This document shows, in pieces, positions 25,896 to 34,464 of a stretch of DNA of 39,552 nt (the stretch's first letter is position 1; each line of letters opens with the position of its first letter). The stretch lies in NCBI GenBank assembly GCA_017476785.1, contig JAFUZD010000114.1, forward strand, positions 1 through 39,552, in the 5' to 3' direction. The DNA comes from Prevotella sp. (lineage in GTDB: Bacteria > Bacteroidota > Bacteroidia > Bacteroidales > Bacteroidaceae). Below the pieces are notes generated by a model, which was given only the letters and a program-made list of their open reading frames with translations, did no database searches and was not told the DNA's origin. A program made the position numbers and the translations under genes.

Positions 25896-25911
25896 TTTTA
25901 CAAAGGTAAAA
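25896..25911 (-). promoter_or_regulatory. Promoter and dyad operator of the XRE gene
   Basis: TACCTTTG on the minus strand (25908-25901) lies inside the perfect dyad TTTTAC (25896-25901), AAAG, GTAAAA (25906-25911). More GTAAA/TTTAC half-sites occur near 25956-25980. Binding of a repressor here would block the promoter. Confidence 0.55.
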
Positions 25912-25939
25912 CTTTTTTTTGAGACACGCAACAAATGTA

Positions 25940-26565
25940 GAACGAATTTTATTCCGTAAAGTTTTGATTTATTGTTTTACATTTCCAAATGCGACCATCG
26001 GGCCATCGCAAAAAGTAGGTTTAGTATTACAAATCAAAATTTAAACGTAAAAATCATATCAAAGAGTTCATTCAGCAACTTTTGCTAAACAACTGGCTCA
26101 AAATAGGATAGTTATCGATTCAGTTTTGCAAATACGGCCTCTCGTCATTGATTATGCACCCCTAAAGTCCCTTTTGAGTGAAAGTATTTTTAAAGAATCG
26201 GTATAATACACAGATTTTCAGCTTCTTTTAACAACAAATGCGCTTTTGAATAAAAATCGATTTGCGGTTTTAAACACAAAGATTTGTATTTACATATCAA
26301 TATTTGATGCCGTTGTTTATGCCGTTCGGTTTCTTGAATTTGGTTTTAAAACACAAATAGACGCCCGCCTCCTTTTCGGATTTAGTATTTTAAATCCACT
26401 AAACTAAATGTTAAAGAAACAAAAGGCTAAATTTTGGACACGCAAAAATGGGAAAATGAAGCATTTTTGAAGAATTCTGAAAGGCGTGGTCGAAAAGCTG
26501 AAAAAACGCGAGTTTTGAGGGGGTAAAAAGAGGCAAATTCCCTTTTGTTATCAGCATTTGAGGCA
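25940..26565. other. AT-rich stretch without genes
   Basis: About 625 bp, strongly AT-rich, between the XRE promoter and the holA terminator. No convincing coding frame, RNA gene or promoter pair was found. A motif recurs: TTTAGTATTACAAATC (26029 region) and GATTTAGTATTTTAAATC (26379 region), the second being a dyad. Many TTTTAAA/TTTG runs occur. No cluster of DnaA-box-like sequences was seen. Confidence 0.6.
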
Positions 26566-26566
26566 C

Positions 26567-26590
26567 AAAAAAAGCGTCCGCAAGAACGCT
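26567..26590 (-). terminator. Terminator of holA
   Basis: On the minus strand AGCGTTC-TTGC-GGACGCT forms a 7-bp stem (26590-26573) with one G-U pair, followed by six T (26572-26567), 38 nt after the holA stop. On the plus strand the same position would be a C-A mismatch, so it fits minus-strand termination. Confidence 0.75.
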
Positions 26591-26627
26591 CATTCTGGAA
26601 AAAAAAGAGCCAAAAATGGCCACTTTT

Positions 26628-27656
26628 TCAATGCAAAATATAGAAAATAAGCTCTTTCATCAGCTCACCAGCAGGCGTATTTGGGTTGTTTACGCCCTTA
26701 CTTTTGGCATCAATCTCTCTAATTTTCGAAATAATCTGCATCACTTTCACGCCCGAATAATTTCTCATTCCTGCCAGATAATCTTTCACGCCCCAAAGAT
26801 TCTTGAGGCCCAACCATTCTGCAAGTGCATTCTGGTCATTCCGGTTAGGACAATAATAGGCAAGCAGCAAATTTTGGAAGTAATTGAAGAGCATCGGGAG
26901 AAAGGAGTAGATGTTTCCTGCTTTCGGATTTTCGTCAAAATATTTTACTATCTGATTAGCCTTAAAAACATTGCGGTTGACAATCGAATTGCGCAGCTCG
27001 AAAGCATTGAAATCCTTACTCACTCCTATTTGGTCCTCCACCACCTGTGGCGTCACTCGCTTATCGTCCTCTGGCAGTGCAATGAGCACTTTGTCCAGTT
27101 CACTGGTCAGGCGGTGCAGGTCGGCCCCTATCGAGTCGGCGATGAGTTGTGTTGACTTGCGGTCAATGCTCGCCCCGCGCCCCTTCAGATAGTTCTCGAT
27201 AAAAGGAATCAGCGCCCATTCCTTCAGTTTTTTGCTCTCAAAGAGGATACCGGCATCGCGGATAGCTTTCACATATTCGCGTTTGCGGCCGTCAATAGTG
27301 CCGTTTTTGTGGCACATTACGAGGATTGTCGATGCCAACGGAGCCTTCAGATACTTCTCTATCGGCTCCGTACTCTTCACATTTTGCGCCTCTTTCACGA
27401 TGACCACCTGATATTCCGACATCATCGGATAGCGTTTGGCGGTATCAGCAATCTGCGAGCCAGTGACATCCGAACCGAACATCACCGTCTGGTTAAAGTC
27501 GCGCTCTTCGGGCTGCAGCACGTTTTCAGCTATCCAGTCCGATATTTTATCGATATAGTACGGCTCGTCGCCCATCAGATAGTAGACGGGACGGAAATGG
27601 CGCGCAGTCAGGTCGCGCATTATCGAGTCGTAGGTTACAGTTTTTGTCTCTGCCAT
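26628..27656 (-). CDS. holA: DNA polymerase III delta subunit
   Basis: 342-residue clamp-loader subunit that opens the sliding clamp. Family features: PVYYLMGDEPYYIDKISDWI near the N-terminus, where delta begins its AAA+-like domain I; MFGSDVTGSQIADTAKRYPMMSEYQVVIVKEAQN; and later LHRLTSELDKVLIAL and AFELRNSIVNRNVFKANQIV in domains II-III. No Walker A motif, as expected for delta. The length is typical for Bacteroidetes HolA. The promoter is unclear: the upstream region has a TACCTTTG at 27886-27893 that would give a 220-nt leader. A gene resembling the HsdR-N protein at 38.2 kb is often found beside holA in related genomes (recalled). Confidence 0.93.
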   Translation of the reverse strand: MAETKTVTYDSIMRDLTARHFRPVYYLMGDEPYYIDKISDWIAENVLQPEERDFNQTVMFGSDVTGSQIADTAKRYPMMSEYQVVIVKEAQNVKSTEPIEKYLKAPLASTILVMCHKNGTIDGRKREYVKAIRDAGILFESKKLKEWALIPFIENYLKGRGASIDRKSTQLIADSIGADLHRLTSELDKVLIALPEDDKRVTPQVVEDQIGVSKDFNAFELRNSIVNRNVFKANQIVKYFDENPKAGNIYSFLPMLFNYFQNLLLAYYCPNRNDQNALAEWLGLKNLWGVKDYLAGMRNYSGVKVMQIISKIREIDAKSKGVNNPNTPAGELMKELIFYILH

Positions 27657-27669
27657 TCTTCTTTTATGA

Positions 27670-28030
27670 GATTATTCTTAAATTTGGATAAAATCGCAAA
27701 ATCTTTGCAAGCAGTCTGAGGAATCGGGAAAAACAGGAGTTATAGTTAAAAACTTTTCTAATTTCCACATTCTACCGTAACTTGCGTATCAAACTCATTA
27801 CCTCCTCTGCCACGTGCTGCCAAAAGGACGCAAGAACTCTCGACTCTGAGCCACCATCCTGTCCCGATGACCCATTGTCGGAAGACAAAGGTAATGCTTT
27901 TATTCGGAACGGCCAAATCTTATATCTACAATTTAACGACAGGCTTAGCTTCATATTGCCTCTGTACGCAGTCCCCATTCCTTCCTCTATTCTTTCCTCC
28001 ATTCCTTCAAAAAAACAAATTCCTTATCTC
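27670..28030. other. Intergenic region between holA and the envelope operon
   Basis: No supported gene. A minus-strand frame (27772-28002, 76 residues, ending AEEVMSLIRKLR) is open, but its composition and lack of recognisable family do not support it. A minus-strand TACCTTTG (27893-27886) could be a distant holA promoter. The C/T-rich tract at 27975-28010 has no clear function. Confidence 0.5.
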
Positions 28031-28033
28031 GAC

Positions 28034-28066
28034 TTGCTCATAATTCGAGATTTTTATTTACCTTTG
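28034..28066 (+). promoter_or_regulatory. Promoter of the envelope operon
   Basis: TTGC (28034-28037) and TACCTTTG (28059-28066) separated by 21 nt on the plus strand. Transcription would start near 28073, about 305 nt before the first gene; no other promoter is seen in that interval. Confidence 0.68.
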
Positions 28067-28132
28067 CACACGGCATCGGGGAGAAATCCCGACCACAAAC
28101 GCATTAGCTTATTATTTCGCGCTTAGCCAGAA

Positions 28133-28335
28133 GTGCCTGAGAAACTCTTTTTGGAATATTCACGAGATAATATAAGTGAGGCTGCCAGAGCAATCTGGAT
28201 GTCTGCCTACGGTGTAAAGCTATGTACACGCCTTTATGGCGTGATATATTCTTATTACACGACAGGCAGGGGTTCCATTTTCTCAGGCACGCCCCACGGT
28301 TAAGCGCATAAGAATGGTCACGCCATTCTTTATGC
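28133..28335 (+). ncRNA. Highly folded leader of the envelope operon
   Basis: Nested helices: P1 GTGCCTGAGAAA (28133-28144) with TTTCTCAGGCAC (28279-28290), 12 bp perfect; P2 CCAGA-GCAA-TCTGG (28185-28198), a GNRA-loop hairpin; P3 CTGCC (28203-28207) with GGCAG (28265-28269); P4 GTGTAA (28212-28217) with TTACAC (28255-28260); P5 CACGCC (28227-28232) with GGCGTG (28238-28243). P3-P5 are concentric. P6, GCATAAGAATGG with its inverse (28306-28335), follows. It is probably a 5' regulatory RNA of the waaA-like operon; no known class was recognised. A relic of an IS200/IS605-type element, whose ends are palindromic, is an alternative. Confidence 0.6.
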
Positions 28336-28380
28336 TCTTGCTTTTGCATACAGGGACTTAAATTAAAGGCTGCAAGAGAG

Positions 28381-29646
28381 ATGGTATACTTATTATATAA
28401 TATGGTGATGGAACTCGTGGAAAAATTATTCCCCGTAATCCGCATCTTGAGAAATCAGAAACTGCGAAAGTTTGTGGCAGGCCAATCCTTGCTGCTGCAA
28501 ACCATATGCGATAAAATGGCAGAAGAGGACAAAGAAATCATCTGGATACACGCATCTTCACTGGGTGAATATGGTGTCGCCCGCCCCATTATCCATCAAT
28601 TGCGCTCAGAAAAGAGAACCATCGTATTCACTTTCTTTTCGCCATCGGCTTACGAGGTCTTGAATGGCAGGAACAGGGAAGAGACGGGTATTGACTATGT
28701 GTTCTATCTACCGTGGGACACACAACACAATGCTCAGCAGTTTCTTGATGCCGTGCATCCGGCTAAGGCCATCTTCATTATATCAGAATACTGGATAAAC
28801 TATCTACGAGAATTGGATCAAAGACAGATACCCACGTATTTCATTTCTTCATTGGTTCATCGGGAGTCCTATCTGCTGAAGTGGTATGGTCGTCCTATCC
28901 GCAATGCCATTCCTAAGAATTCTTGTTTCTTTGCTTTAGATGAGGACACCAAGCGAAATTTAAACAGCATCGGGTTTCATCACGCGACTGTGATAGGCGA
29001 CTCTTTGTTTGATAATGCCATCGGAATTTCCCAGACGCCGTACAGCAACGACATCATTCAGCACTTCTGTGCTACAGCAGATAAGGGTGTAATGATTGCG
29101 GGTAGCATCAGCGACCGGCACGATATGGACATCGTCTGCTCGTTTGCCAATACGCACCCGGGCATAAAGTGCATTTTCGTTCCGCACGAAATCAGCGAGG
29201 AGGGGCTTAACGAGATTAAATATCATTTAGAAGGATGGGCAGAATTGTATTCCGACTGTACGGCAGAGACTGATTTTAGCCGATGTCAGGTACTGATTAT
29301 CGACTTTATGGGTAGTCTGTCACGACTTTACCGCTATGGCCGTTGGGCATACGTTGGCGGAGGCTTTACCCCATATCTGCACAATGTGATTGAGCCTATT
29401 GTCTATGGATTACCTGCAGCTTTCGGCCCTCGCATATACCGTAAGACAACCCCGCAGCAGATGATAAGTCTGGGCGTAGGGCACATCGTGAGATCAGCGA
29501 GGGAATTTTCCGCGTGGTTTGACCGCCTGTATGCTAATGAGCAAGAGATGGAAAAAATCAAAACTGTGGCTCTATCGTATGTCAGCAAAAATAGCGGTGC
29601 AACGCAAAAGGTAGTACGGATAATCAACGACCATATAAGGCTATGA
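28381..29646 (+). CDS. waaA: Kdo transferase-like protein (WaaA/KdtA family), divergent
   Basis: 421-residue GT30-like glycosyltransferase expected to add Kdo or a related sugar from its CMP form to lipid A precursor at the inner membrane. Family features: IIWIHASSLGEYGVARP near residue 53-69, with the catalytic Glu in LGEYG; FVPHEISEEGL; VLIIDFMGSLSRLYRYG; and the nucleotide-binding YVGGGFTPYLHNVIEPIVYG. The N-terminal region lacks the usual long hydrophobic anchor, and several blocks are altered from typical Bacteroidetes WaaA, so it may be a second, specialised enzyme. First gene of the operon; its stop overlaps the next start (ATGA). AGAGAG before the ATG supports this start; ATGs at 28402 and 28408 are alternatives. 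Confidence 0.83.
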   Translation: MVYLLYNMVMELVEKLFPVIRILRNQKLRKFVAGQSLLLQTICDKMAEEDKEIIWIHASSLGEYGVARPIIHQLRSEKRTIVFTFFSPSAYEVLNGRNREETGIDYVFYLPWDTQHNAQQFLDAVHPAKAIFIISEYWINYLRELDQRQIPTYFISSLVHRESYLLKWYGRPIRNAIPKNSCFFALDEDTKRNLNSIGFHHATVIGDSLFDNAIGISQTPYSNDIIQHFCATADKGVMIAGSISDRHDMDIVCSFANTHPGIKCIFVPHEISEEGLNEIKYHLEGWAELYSDCTAETDFSRCQVLIIDFMGSLSRLYRYGRWAYVGGGFTPYLHNVIEPIVYGLPAAFGPRIYRKTTPQQMISLGVGHIVRSAREFSAWFDRLYANEQEMEKIKTVALSYVSKNSGATQKVVRIINDHIRL

Positions 29647-30545
29647 ATACGACAGCACTTAAGGCTAATGTTGTACTGACCCTTCTGAGGCTTATTGCCT
29701 GTATGCCCTTCCGCTTGTTGTATTTGATAAGCGATGCCATATGCTTCATTATACAACGTATTGTCCGTTACAGATGGTATGTAATTACGGGCAACTTGAA
29801 AAGGTCATTTCCTGAGAAGAACGAGACAGAAATCAAAGAAATAACTTCGCGCTTCTACCATCATCTGTGCGACTGCATCGTGGAAACTATAAAGTTGCTA
29901 CACATCAGTGATTTGCAGCTGGAACAACACATCCGTGTTTTGGGCGGCGATTTGATAGAAAACCTTGCTGCCGACGACAGACCCATCATCGTATTTCTTG
30001 GGCATTACGGAAACTGGGAGTGGGTGCAAGAAGTGACCAGACACTACAGACGGCCAGCTATCAATGCAGAAATTTATCGTCCCGTGAAAAATGCTGTGAT
30101 GAATGAGGTTATGCGGCACATTCGAGGTCGCTTCCGCACACAGCCCATACCTCAGAAGCAAGCCATCCGCCATCTGCTAAGAATGAACAAAGAGGGACGA
30201 CAGTTCCTCGTAGGTTTCATTGCCGATCAGCGTCCCAATAGCAAAAACCTATATCATTGGACAACATTTCTCAATCAAGACACAGCCTATGCTACGGGTG
30301 GAGAAGAGATAGGGTTGCACCTGAATGCCCATTTTGTATTCCTAAAAGTTGAGAAACCACAGAGGGGACATTATGTGATGACATTCCAAAGAATACAACC
30401 CTTAGCAGAAACGACAGAATATCCCTATACCCTGCAGTTCCTGCATCTGATGGAAGAGAATATCCGCCAAGAACCTGCCTATTGGTTATGGTCGCACAAT
30501 CGTTGGGAGTTTGACCGTGAAGGAAATACTATACATAAAAAATAA
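29643..30545 (+). CDS. Lipid A acyltransferase-like protein (LpxL/HtrB family)
   Basis: 300-residue membrane-bound acyltransferase of the LpxL/HtrB type. A hydrophobic N-terminus (VLTLLRLIACMPFRLLYLIS) is followed by GNLKRSFPEKNETEI, then the active-site motif HYGNWEW (the family's HX4E/D), AEIYRPVKNAVMNEV and GRQFLVGFIADQRPNSKN, all in the expected order. The C-terminal YWLWSHNRWE is the common ending of the group. It overlaps waaA by 4 bp and lies 6 nt before the CMP-Kdo-synthetase-like gene. It would add a secondary acyl chain to Kdo-containing lipid A. Acceptor and chain length cannot be read from the sequence. Confidence 0.9.
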   Translation: MNTTALKANVVLTLLRLIACMPFRLLYLISDAICFIIQRIVRYRWYVITGNLKRSFPEKNETEIKEITSRFYHHLCDCIVETIKLLHISDLQLEQHIRVLGGDLIENLAADDRPIIVFLGHYGNWEWVQEVTRHYRRPAINAEIYRPVKNAVMNEVMRHIRGRFRTQPIPQKQAIRHLLRMNKEGRQFLVGFIADQRPNSKNLYHWTTFLNQDTAYATGGEEIGLHLNAHFVFLKVEKPQRGHYVMTFQRIQPLAETTEYPYTLQFLHLMEENIRQEPAYWLWSHNRWEFDREGNTIHKK

Positions 30546-30551
30546 GACGTT

Positions 30552-31277
30552 ATGAATATCATCTGTGTAATTCCTGCGCGAGCAGAGTCATCGCGCTTTT
30601 TTGAAAAGCCATTGGCACTCATATTGGGCAAGCCTATGATACAATGGGTATATGAGCATTGCAAGGCTGTGCCCGAATTCAGTGAAGTGTATGTCGCTAC
30701 GGACAGTGACCATATTAAAGCAGCCGTAGAGGTATTCGGCGGAAAGGTCATTATGACATCACCCCGTCACGACACAGCCACAGAACGCCTCTATGAAGTA
30801 TCAACCCGTGTGGAAGCCGACCTCTATGTGATGGTCAACGGCGACGAGCCACTTCTCACCCGCGAAGCTATCGTGCAATGCATTCCCGACCACATTGAAG
30901 AAGGGCAACTCTATGTATCGAACCTGATGACAGACTTCTCGAATCCTGTGGAAGTGGTGGATGCCACCAACCTAAAGATTGTCACCGACGGTCAAGACCG
31001 TTGTCTCTTCATTTCGCGCAGCCCGATCCCATACCCTAAGGGGAATATGGATTACGTCTATCATAAATTCGTGGGAGTAGGTGCCTTTAACCAAAAGGCA
31101 CTCGAATTCTATCACTCAACTCCACGCGGCCCTATTGAGAAGATTGAAGAAAACGACTCGTTCCGTTTCATAGAGAATGGTGTACCCATCTACTATTACA
31201 ACTGTCATTGCAAGTCGCTTTCGGTGGATACCCGTAAGGACATTGAGGGTGTAGAGAACTACTTCCTAAATCTGTAA
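30552..31277 (+). CDS. CMP-Kdo synthetase-like cytidylyltransferase (KdsB family)
   Basis: 241 residues, the size of KdsB, which activates 3-deoxy-sugars with CTP. The N-terminal nucleotide loop is VIPARAESSRFFEKPLALI, where the common form has LPGKPL; the Lys is kept but the loop is altered. Other blocks: VYVATDSDHIKAAVEVFGG, VMVNGDEPLLTREAI with the metal-binding Asp, and FISRSPIPYP. The usual QAESLEQLRFLENG reads IEKIEENDSFRFIENG here. The gene lies 6 nt after the acyltransferase and 6 nt before GT90. The operon thus encodes both activation and transfer of a Kdo-like sugar. Sugar specificity is uncertain because of the loop differences. Confidence 0.85.
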   Translation: MNIICVIPARAESSRFFEKPLALILGKPMIQWVYEHCKAVPEFSEVYVATDSDHIKAAVEVFGGKVIMTSPRHDTATERLYEVSTRVEADLYVMVNGDEPLLTREAIVQCIPDHIEEGQLYVSNLMTDFSNPVEVVDATNLKIVTDGQDRCLFISRSPIPYPKGNMDYVYHKFVGVGAFNQKALEFYHSTPRGPIEKIEENDSFRFIENGVPIYYYNCHCKSLSVDTRKDIEGVENYFLNL

Positions 31278-31283
31278 TATCTT

Positions 31284-32285
31284 ATGAACTACCACATTGC
31301 CTCTTTTCGGAAAGGCCTCTCCAACGCCGCCTACTTTGCCGGCCATTTCATTGATTATGCCCTGTTGCCCCGGTGGTTCTGGCGCCGTCGGCTGGCTGAT
31401 GTGTTGGGAAGCCTTAGCGAAGAAGAACTTCAAGAGGTGAGGCTGCGGGCAGACTATTATAATAAACTCGACGGGCATATTCCCATAGATGGTGGCATAC
31501 GAGTGGGCAACTACCGTTTCCCTTACCGAAAAATTTCCTATGAGGGACGGCAGCGACGCTTCGCTGCTTATTTCTTCGACCAGTATGACGTGCTGAAGTA
31601 TTTTCCCTCTTTCTATAAATTCAGACATATACACGGTGATGTGCGCACCATACCCGAGCAACCTACGTTTGTCAAGAGTCGTCCCATAGCAGGCGACAAT
31701 GCCAATGCCGTGTTGCTAAAGCTCAATAAGCGCCGCCATTATCATTTTGTAGACGACCACAAGCCCTTTGCCAAGAAAAAAAATATGTTAGTGTCAAGAA
31801 CGACTTGGTGCAATGCCCGTCCTTGGCGGCGACGGTTCTGTGAGATGTTCTGGAACCATCCTATGTGTAATGTCGGCAAAACCCAAGCTGAACCAGCTGA
31901 GGACTTTCCCGAAAGTATCAAAGGCTTTATGAGCATAGAGGAACAACTGGACTACAAGTTCATCGCCTGTATTGAGGGCATTGATGTAGCAACTAACTTG
32001 AAGTGGGTTATGTCATCCAACTCAGTGGCAGTCTCGCCACCCCTACATTACGAGACGTGGTTTATGGAGGGCACACTCATTCCCGATTTTCATTACATTG
32101 AGGTGCGCCCAGACTTCTCCGACCTCATTGAGAAAATCAGCTATTACATTGCCCACCCCTCGGAAGCCGAGGCTATTGTCGAGAATGCTCATCAGTACGT
32201 GTCGCAGTTCAAGAATCCGCGCTTAGAACTGGCAACCCAGTTGACCGTGGCTCAGAAGTATTTCGAAAAGACCGCACCACTATGA
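31284..32285 (+). CDS. GT90-type LPS glycosyltransferase
   Basis: 333 residues resembling the GT90 (LpsA/CAP10-like) family. Features: RQRRFAAYFFDQYDVLKYFP, then FVKSRPIAGDNANAVLLKLN with KSRP, a motif that recurs in LpsA-type proteins, and EQLDYKFIACIEGIDVATNL followed by KWVMSSNSVAVSPP, the nucleotide-sugar region. The first residues (NYHIASFRKGLSNAAYFAG) do not form a signal peptide. The stop overlaps the next start by 4 bp. It probably adds a sugar such as galactose, xylose or glucose to the LPS core; donor unknown. The family assignment is firm from the YKFIACIEGIDVATN block. Confidence 0.88.
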   Translation: MNYHIASFRKGLSNAAYFAGHFIDYALLPRWFWRRRLADVLGSLSEEELQEVRLRADYYNKLDGHIPIDGGIRVGNYRFPYRKISYEGRQRRFAAYFFDQYDVLKYFPSFYKFRHIHGDVRTIPEQPTFVKSRPIAGDNANAVLLKLNKRRHYHFVDDHKPFAKKKNMLVSRTTWCNARPWRRRFCEMFWNHPMCNVGKTQAEPAEDFPESIKGFMSIEEQLDYKFIACIEGIDVATNLKWVMSSNSVAVSPPLHYETWFMEGTLIPDFHYIEVRPDFSDLIEKISYYIAHPSEAEAIVENAHQYVSQFKNPRLELATQLTVAQKYFEKTAPL

Positions 32286-33430
32286 AGAAAGACCTACATA
32301 TTGCCTTCATCCATCAGGAATTTCCCTATGGCGGAGCCGAAAAGATCACCCTCCTCACGGCCAACTATCTTTGTACTCACGGTTATAAGGTAACCATCTT
32401 GACCGCCCGACACAACGAGCATCTCTATCCACAGGGGAGTGTACGGCAGTTCTGTGTAGAGTTGCTACCATCCCGACATATCAAATCTTCCAAAGCTGTG
32501 GCACAAGCCATTCGCAGTTATGCCTGCGAACGCGACATCCATATACTTGTCACTTCCCGCGAGTTGCTTTATGCCAAATGGCTCAAAGCAAAGACTGGCA
32601 TCAAGCTGGTGTTCCAACTCCACAGCTCGCCCTATTATGAGTTTCGGGATATAGCGGAGAAAAAAGCCAACAGCCCAGTCCTGCAGTTGCTCTATGGTTG
32701 CGGCGTGGAGCGACTGCTGACTCAGTTCTATAGAAACAAATACCGCAGAGTGTACGGATGGGCAGACGCCTATGGTGTCCTGTGCAATGCCTACAAGCAA
32801 GTGGTTGTCGATGAGCTACGGCTTAGTAGCACAAGCAAGTTGTGGGTGCTGCCCAATGCCATAGAACCTGTTGGTTCCGTCGTTTACGATAAGCAGAAGA
32901 CCATTCTCTTCGTCGGACGGCTCAGCCACCGCGACAAGCGTGTAGATCGCTTGCTACGCATCTGGCAGTTGGCTCAACCGCAAATGCCCGGCTGGAAGCT
33001 AAAGATAGTCGGCGATGGGCGCGAACGAAAAAAGCTACAAGTGCTGGCATCGCGACTCCAACTACAGCAGCTGTCTTTTGAAGGTCATACTAACAACGTA
33101 AAAAACTATTACGACGAAGCCTCACTGCTCTGTCTCACTTCCTCATTCGAAGGATGGCCGCTGTCTGTTGCAGAAGCTCAAGCCTATGGTGTGGTTCCCA
33201 TTATGTTCGACAGTTTCTTGGGAGCTCACGAACTGATACAAACCACAGATGATGGCATTCTTGTTGCACCGTTTGACGAGATGGCATACGCTAAGGCTCT
33301 CGTGGAACTGAGCACAGATCTCCCGCGGTTGACCAAGATGCGACATCGGGTTATAGAGAAAGCCAAGGAATACACCATTCAAAAAATGGGAGAGGAATGG
33401 CAACATATGCTAAATCACATTGTAGAATGA
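32282..33430 (+). CDS. GT4-family glycosyltransferase
   Basis: 382-residue retaining GT-B enzyme. N-terminal domain: IAFIHQEFPYGGAEKITLL, the typical GGAE loop, and VTILTARHNEHLYP. C-terminal domain: KTILFVGRLSHRDKRVDRLL, LKIVGDGRERKKL, and the E-x7-E motif in SSFEGWPLSVAEAQAYGVVP. No transmembrane segment is seen, so it acts on a cytosolic-side lipid-linked acceptor. It overlaps both neighbours by the sequence ATGA, linking it tightly to GT90 and GT9. It presumably extends the LPS core or a related surface glycan. Donor sugar cannot be told from the sequence. Confidence 0.92.
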   Translation: MKKDLHIAFIHQEFPYGGAEKITLLTANYLCTHGYKVTILTARHNEHLYPQGSVRQFCVELLPSRHIKSSKAVAQAIRSYACERDIHILVTSRELLYAKWLKAKTGIKLVFQLHSSPYYEFRDIAEKKANSPVLQLLYGCGVERLLTQFYRNKYRRVYGWADAYGVLCNAYKQVVVDELRLSSTSKLWVLPNAIEPVGSVVYDKQKTILFVGRLSHRDKRVDRLLRIWQLAQPQMPGWKLKIVGDGRERKKLQVLASRLQLQQLSFEGHTNNVKNYYDEASLLCLTSSFEGWPLSVAEAQAYGVVPIMFDSFLGAHELIQTTDDGILVAPFDEMAYAKALVELSTDLPRLTKMRHRVIEKAKEYTIQKMGEEWQHMLNHIVE

Positions 33431-34464
33431 ACCGCCAACATATACTTGTCATCAGGCTATCGGCCCTTGGCGATGTGGCTATGACCATACCGGCCATCTA
33501 TAGTGTGGCCCGTGCCTATCCTTGGTGCACATTCCATATGCTGACTTCCGAATGGTGTGGGCACCTTTTCATCTATGCACCGACCAATGTCACCATACAT
33601 TCCCTACCGACACCTGACCTCCACGGAGTTCGAACCACTCTCCGACTATTGACTTTCGTCAGAAGAATACCCACTGATGTTGTGGCCGACTTGCATTGCG
33701 TCCTGCGCTCTTGGATTGTTGATGCGTTCTGCCTCTTACGTGGAAAAAATGTAGCCGTGCTTGACAAGCATCGTCTGGAACGCAGAGCCATTTTAAATCA
33801 GCACCAATGCGCCAGCCAATCCTACGTCAGTCGCTACTTTGAGGTGTTTGCGCGCCTTGGGTTTCATTGTGAGCAGAGCTTCACAAGCCTTTTTTCTAAC
33901 GCATTGCCTGTTCTGCCCGACGGTTTTCCCAAATACCAGCGGCGGACTTGGGTAGGAATAGCTCCCTTTGCCCGCTACAAGAACAAGACCTATCCTATCC
34001 AGCAGATGCGTACCGTCGCGGAACATCTGGCGACCGAAGGCGACAAAGAGATTTTTCTTTTTGGCAGTAAAGGTAAAGAAACAGAACTACTGTCATCGTG
34101 GTGCAAATACTCCCCCCATATCCATTGTCTTGCCGGCCAGTTTACACTCAGCGAAGAATTGGCACTAATGGCGCATTTAGATGTTATGGTAGCGATGGAC
34201 TCGGCCAATATGCATCTGGCGTCCTTGGTTGGTGTACGCGTCATCAGCATCTGGGGCAGCACCACACCGGCTTGTGGCTTTATGGGGTGGCAACAAAGAG
34301 ATACCGATGCCGTGGTGGCCGGATTACCCTGCCAACCTTGTACCATAGCGGGCAGCGAACATTGCAGCCGTGGCGATTTTCTGTGTTTGACCTCATTGTC
34401 GCCCATTTGTCTTATCAACAAAATTAAATCAACAATAAAGCAACAACGCAAACAAGCAAGATGA
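33427..34464 (+). CDS. GT9-family heptosyltransferase-like glycosyltransferase
   Basis: 345 residues starting at ATG 33427, chosen because it overlaps the GT4 stop by ATGA and yields the proper N-terminus ILVIRLSALGDVAMTIPAI. This is the glycine-containing start of ADP-heptose:LPS heptosyltransferases (family GT9). The second half has WVGIAPFARYKNKTYPIQQM and AMDSANMHLASLVGVRVISI followed by WGSTTPA, the donor-binding region with D.ANMHLA. The C-terminus carries a Cys-rich stretch (PCQPCTIAGSEHCSRGDFLC), also seen in related enzymes. Heptosyl transfer is the family role, but some GT9 members use other sugars. It overlaps the next gene by 4 bp. Confidence 0.9.
   Translation: MNRQHILVIRLSALGDVAMTIPAIYSVARAYPWCTFHMLTSEWCGHLFIYAPTNVTIHSLPTPDLHGVRTTLRLLTFVRRIPTDVVADLHCVLRSWIVDAFCLLRGKNVAVLDKHRLERRAILNQHQCASQSYVSRYFEVFARLGFHCEQSFTSLFSNALPVLPDGFPKYQRRTWVGIAPFARYKNKTYPIQQMRTVAEHLATEGDKEIFLFGSKGKETELLSSWCKYSPHIHCLAGQFTLSEELALMAHLDVMVAMDSANMHLASLVGVRVISIWGSTTPACGFMGWQQRDTDAVVAGLPCQPCTIAGSEHCSRGDFLCLTSLSPICLINKIKSTIKQQRKQAR

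Noticed and set aside
25940-26565. Replication origin in the AT-rich block
   Set aside because: No cluster of DnaA-box-like nonamers and no dnaA nearby; holA alone is not evidence for an origin.
26411-26623. 70-residue minus-strand frame next to holA
   Set aside because: Phe/Leu-rich translation of AT-rich DNA that covers the holA terminator; no ribosome site or family likeness.
27772-28002. 76-residue minus-strand gene upstream of holA
   Set aside because: No recognisable family, no promoter at its start and low-complexity composition. Left as an open question within the intergenic entry.
28133-28290. TPP riboswitch, because of a CTGAGA sequence
   Set aside because: The CTGAGA is part of a simple 12-bp helix; the second conserved half of the TPP aptamer is absent.
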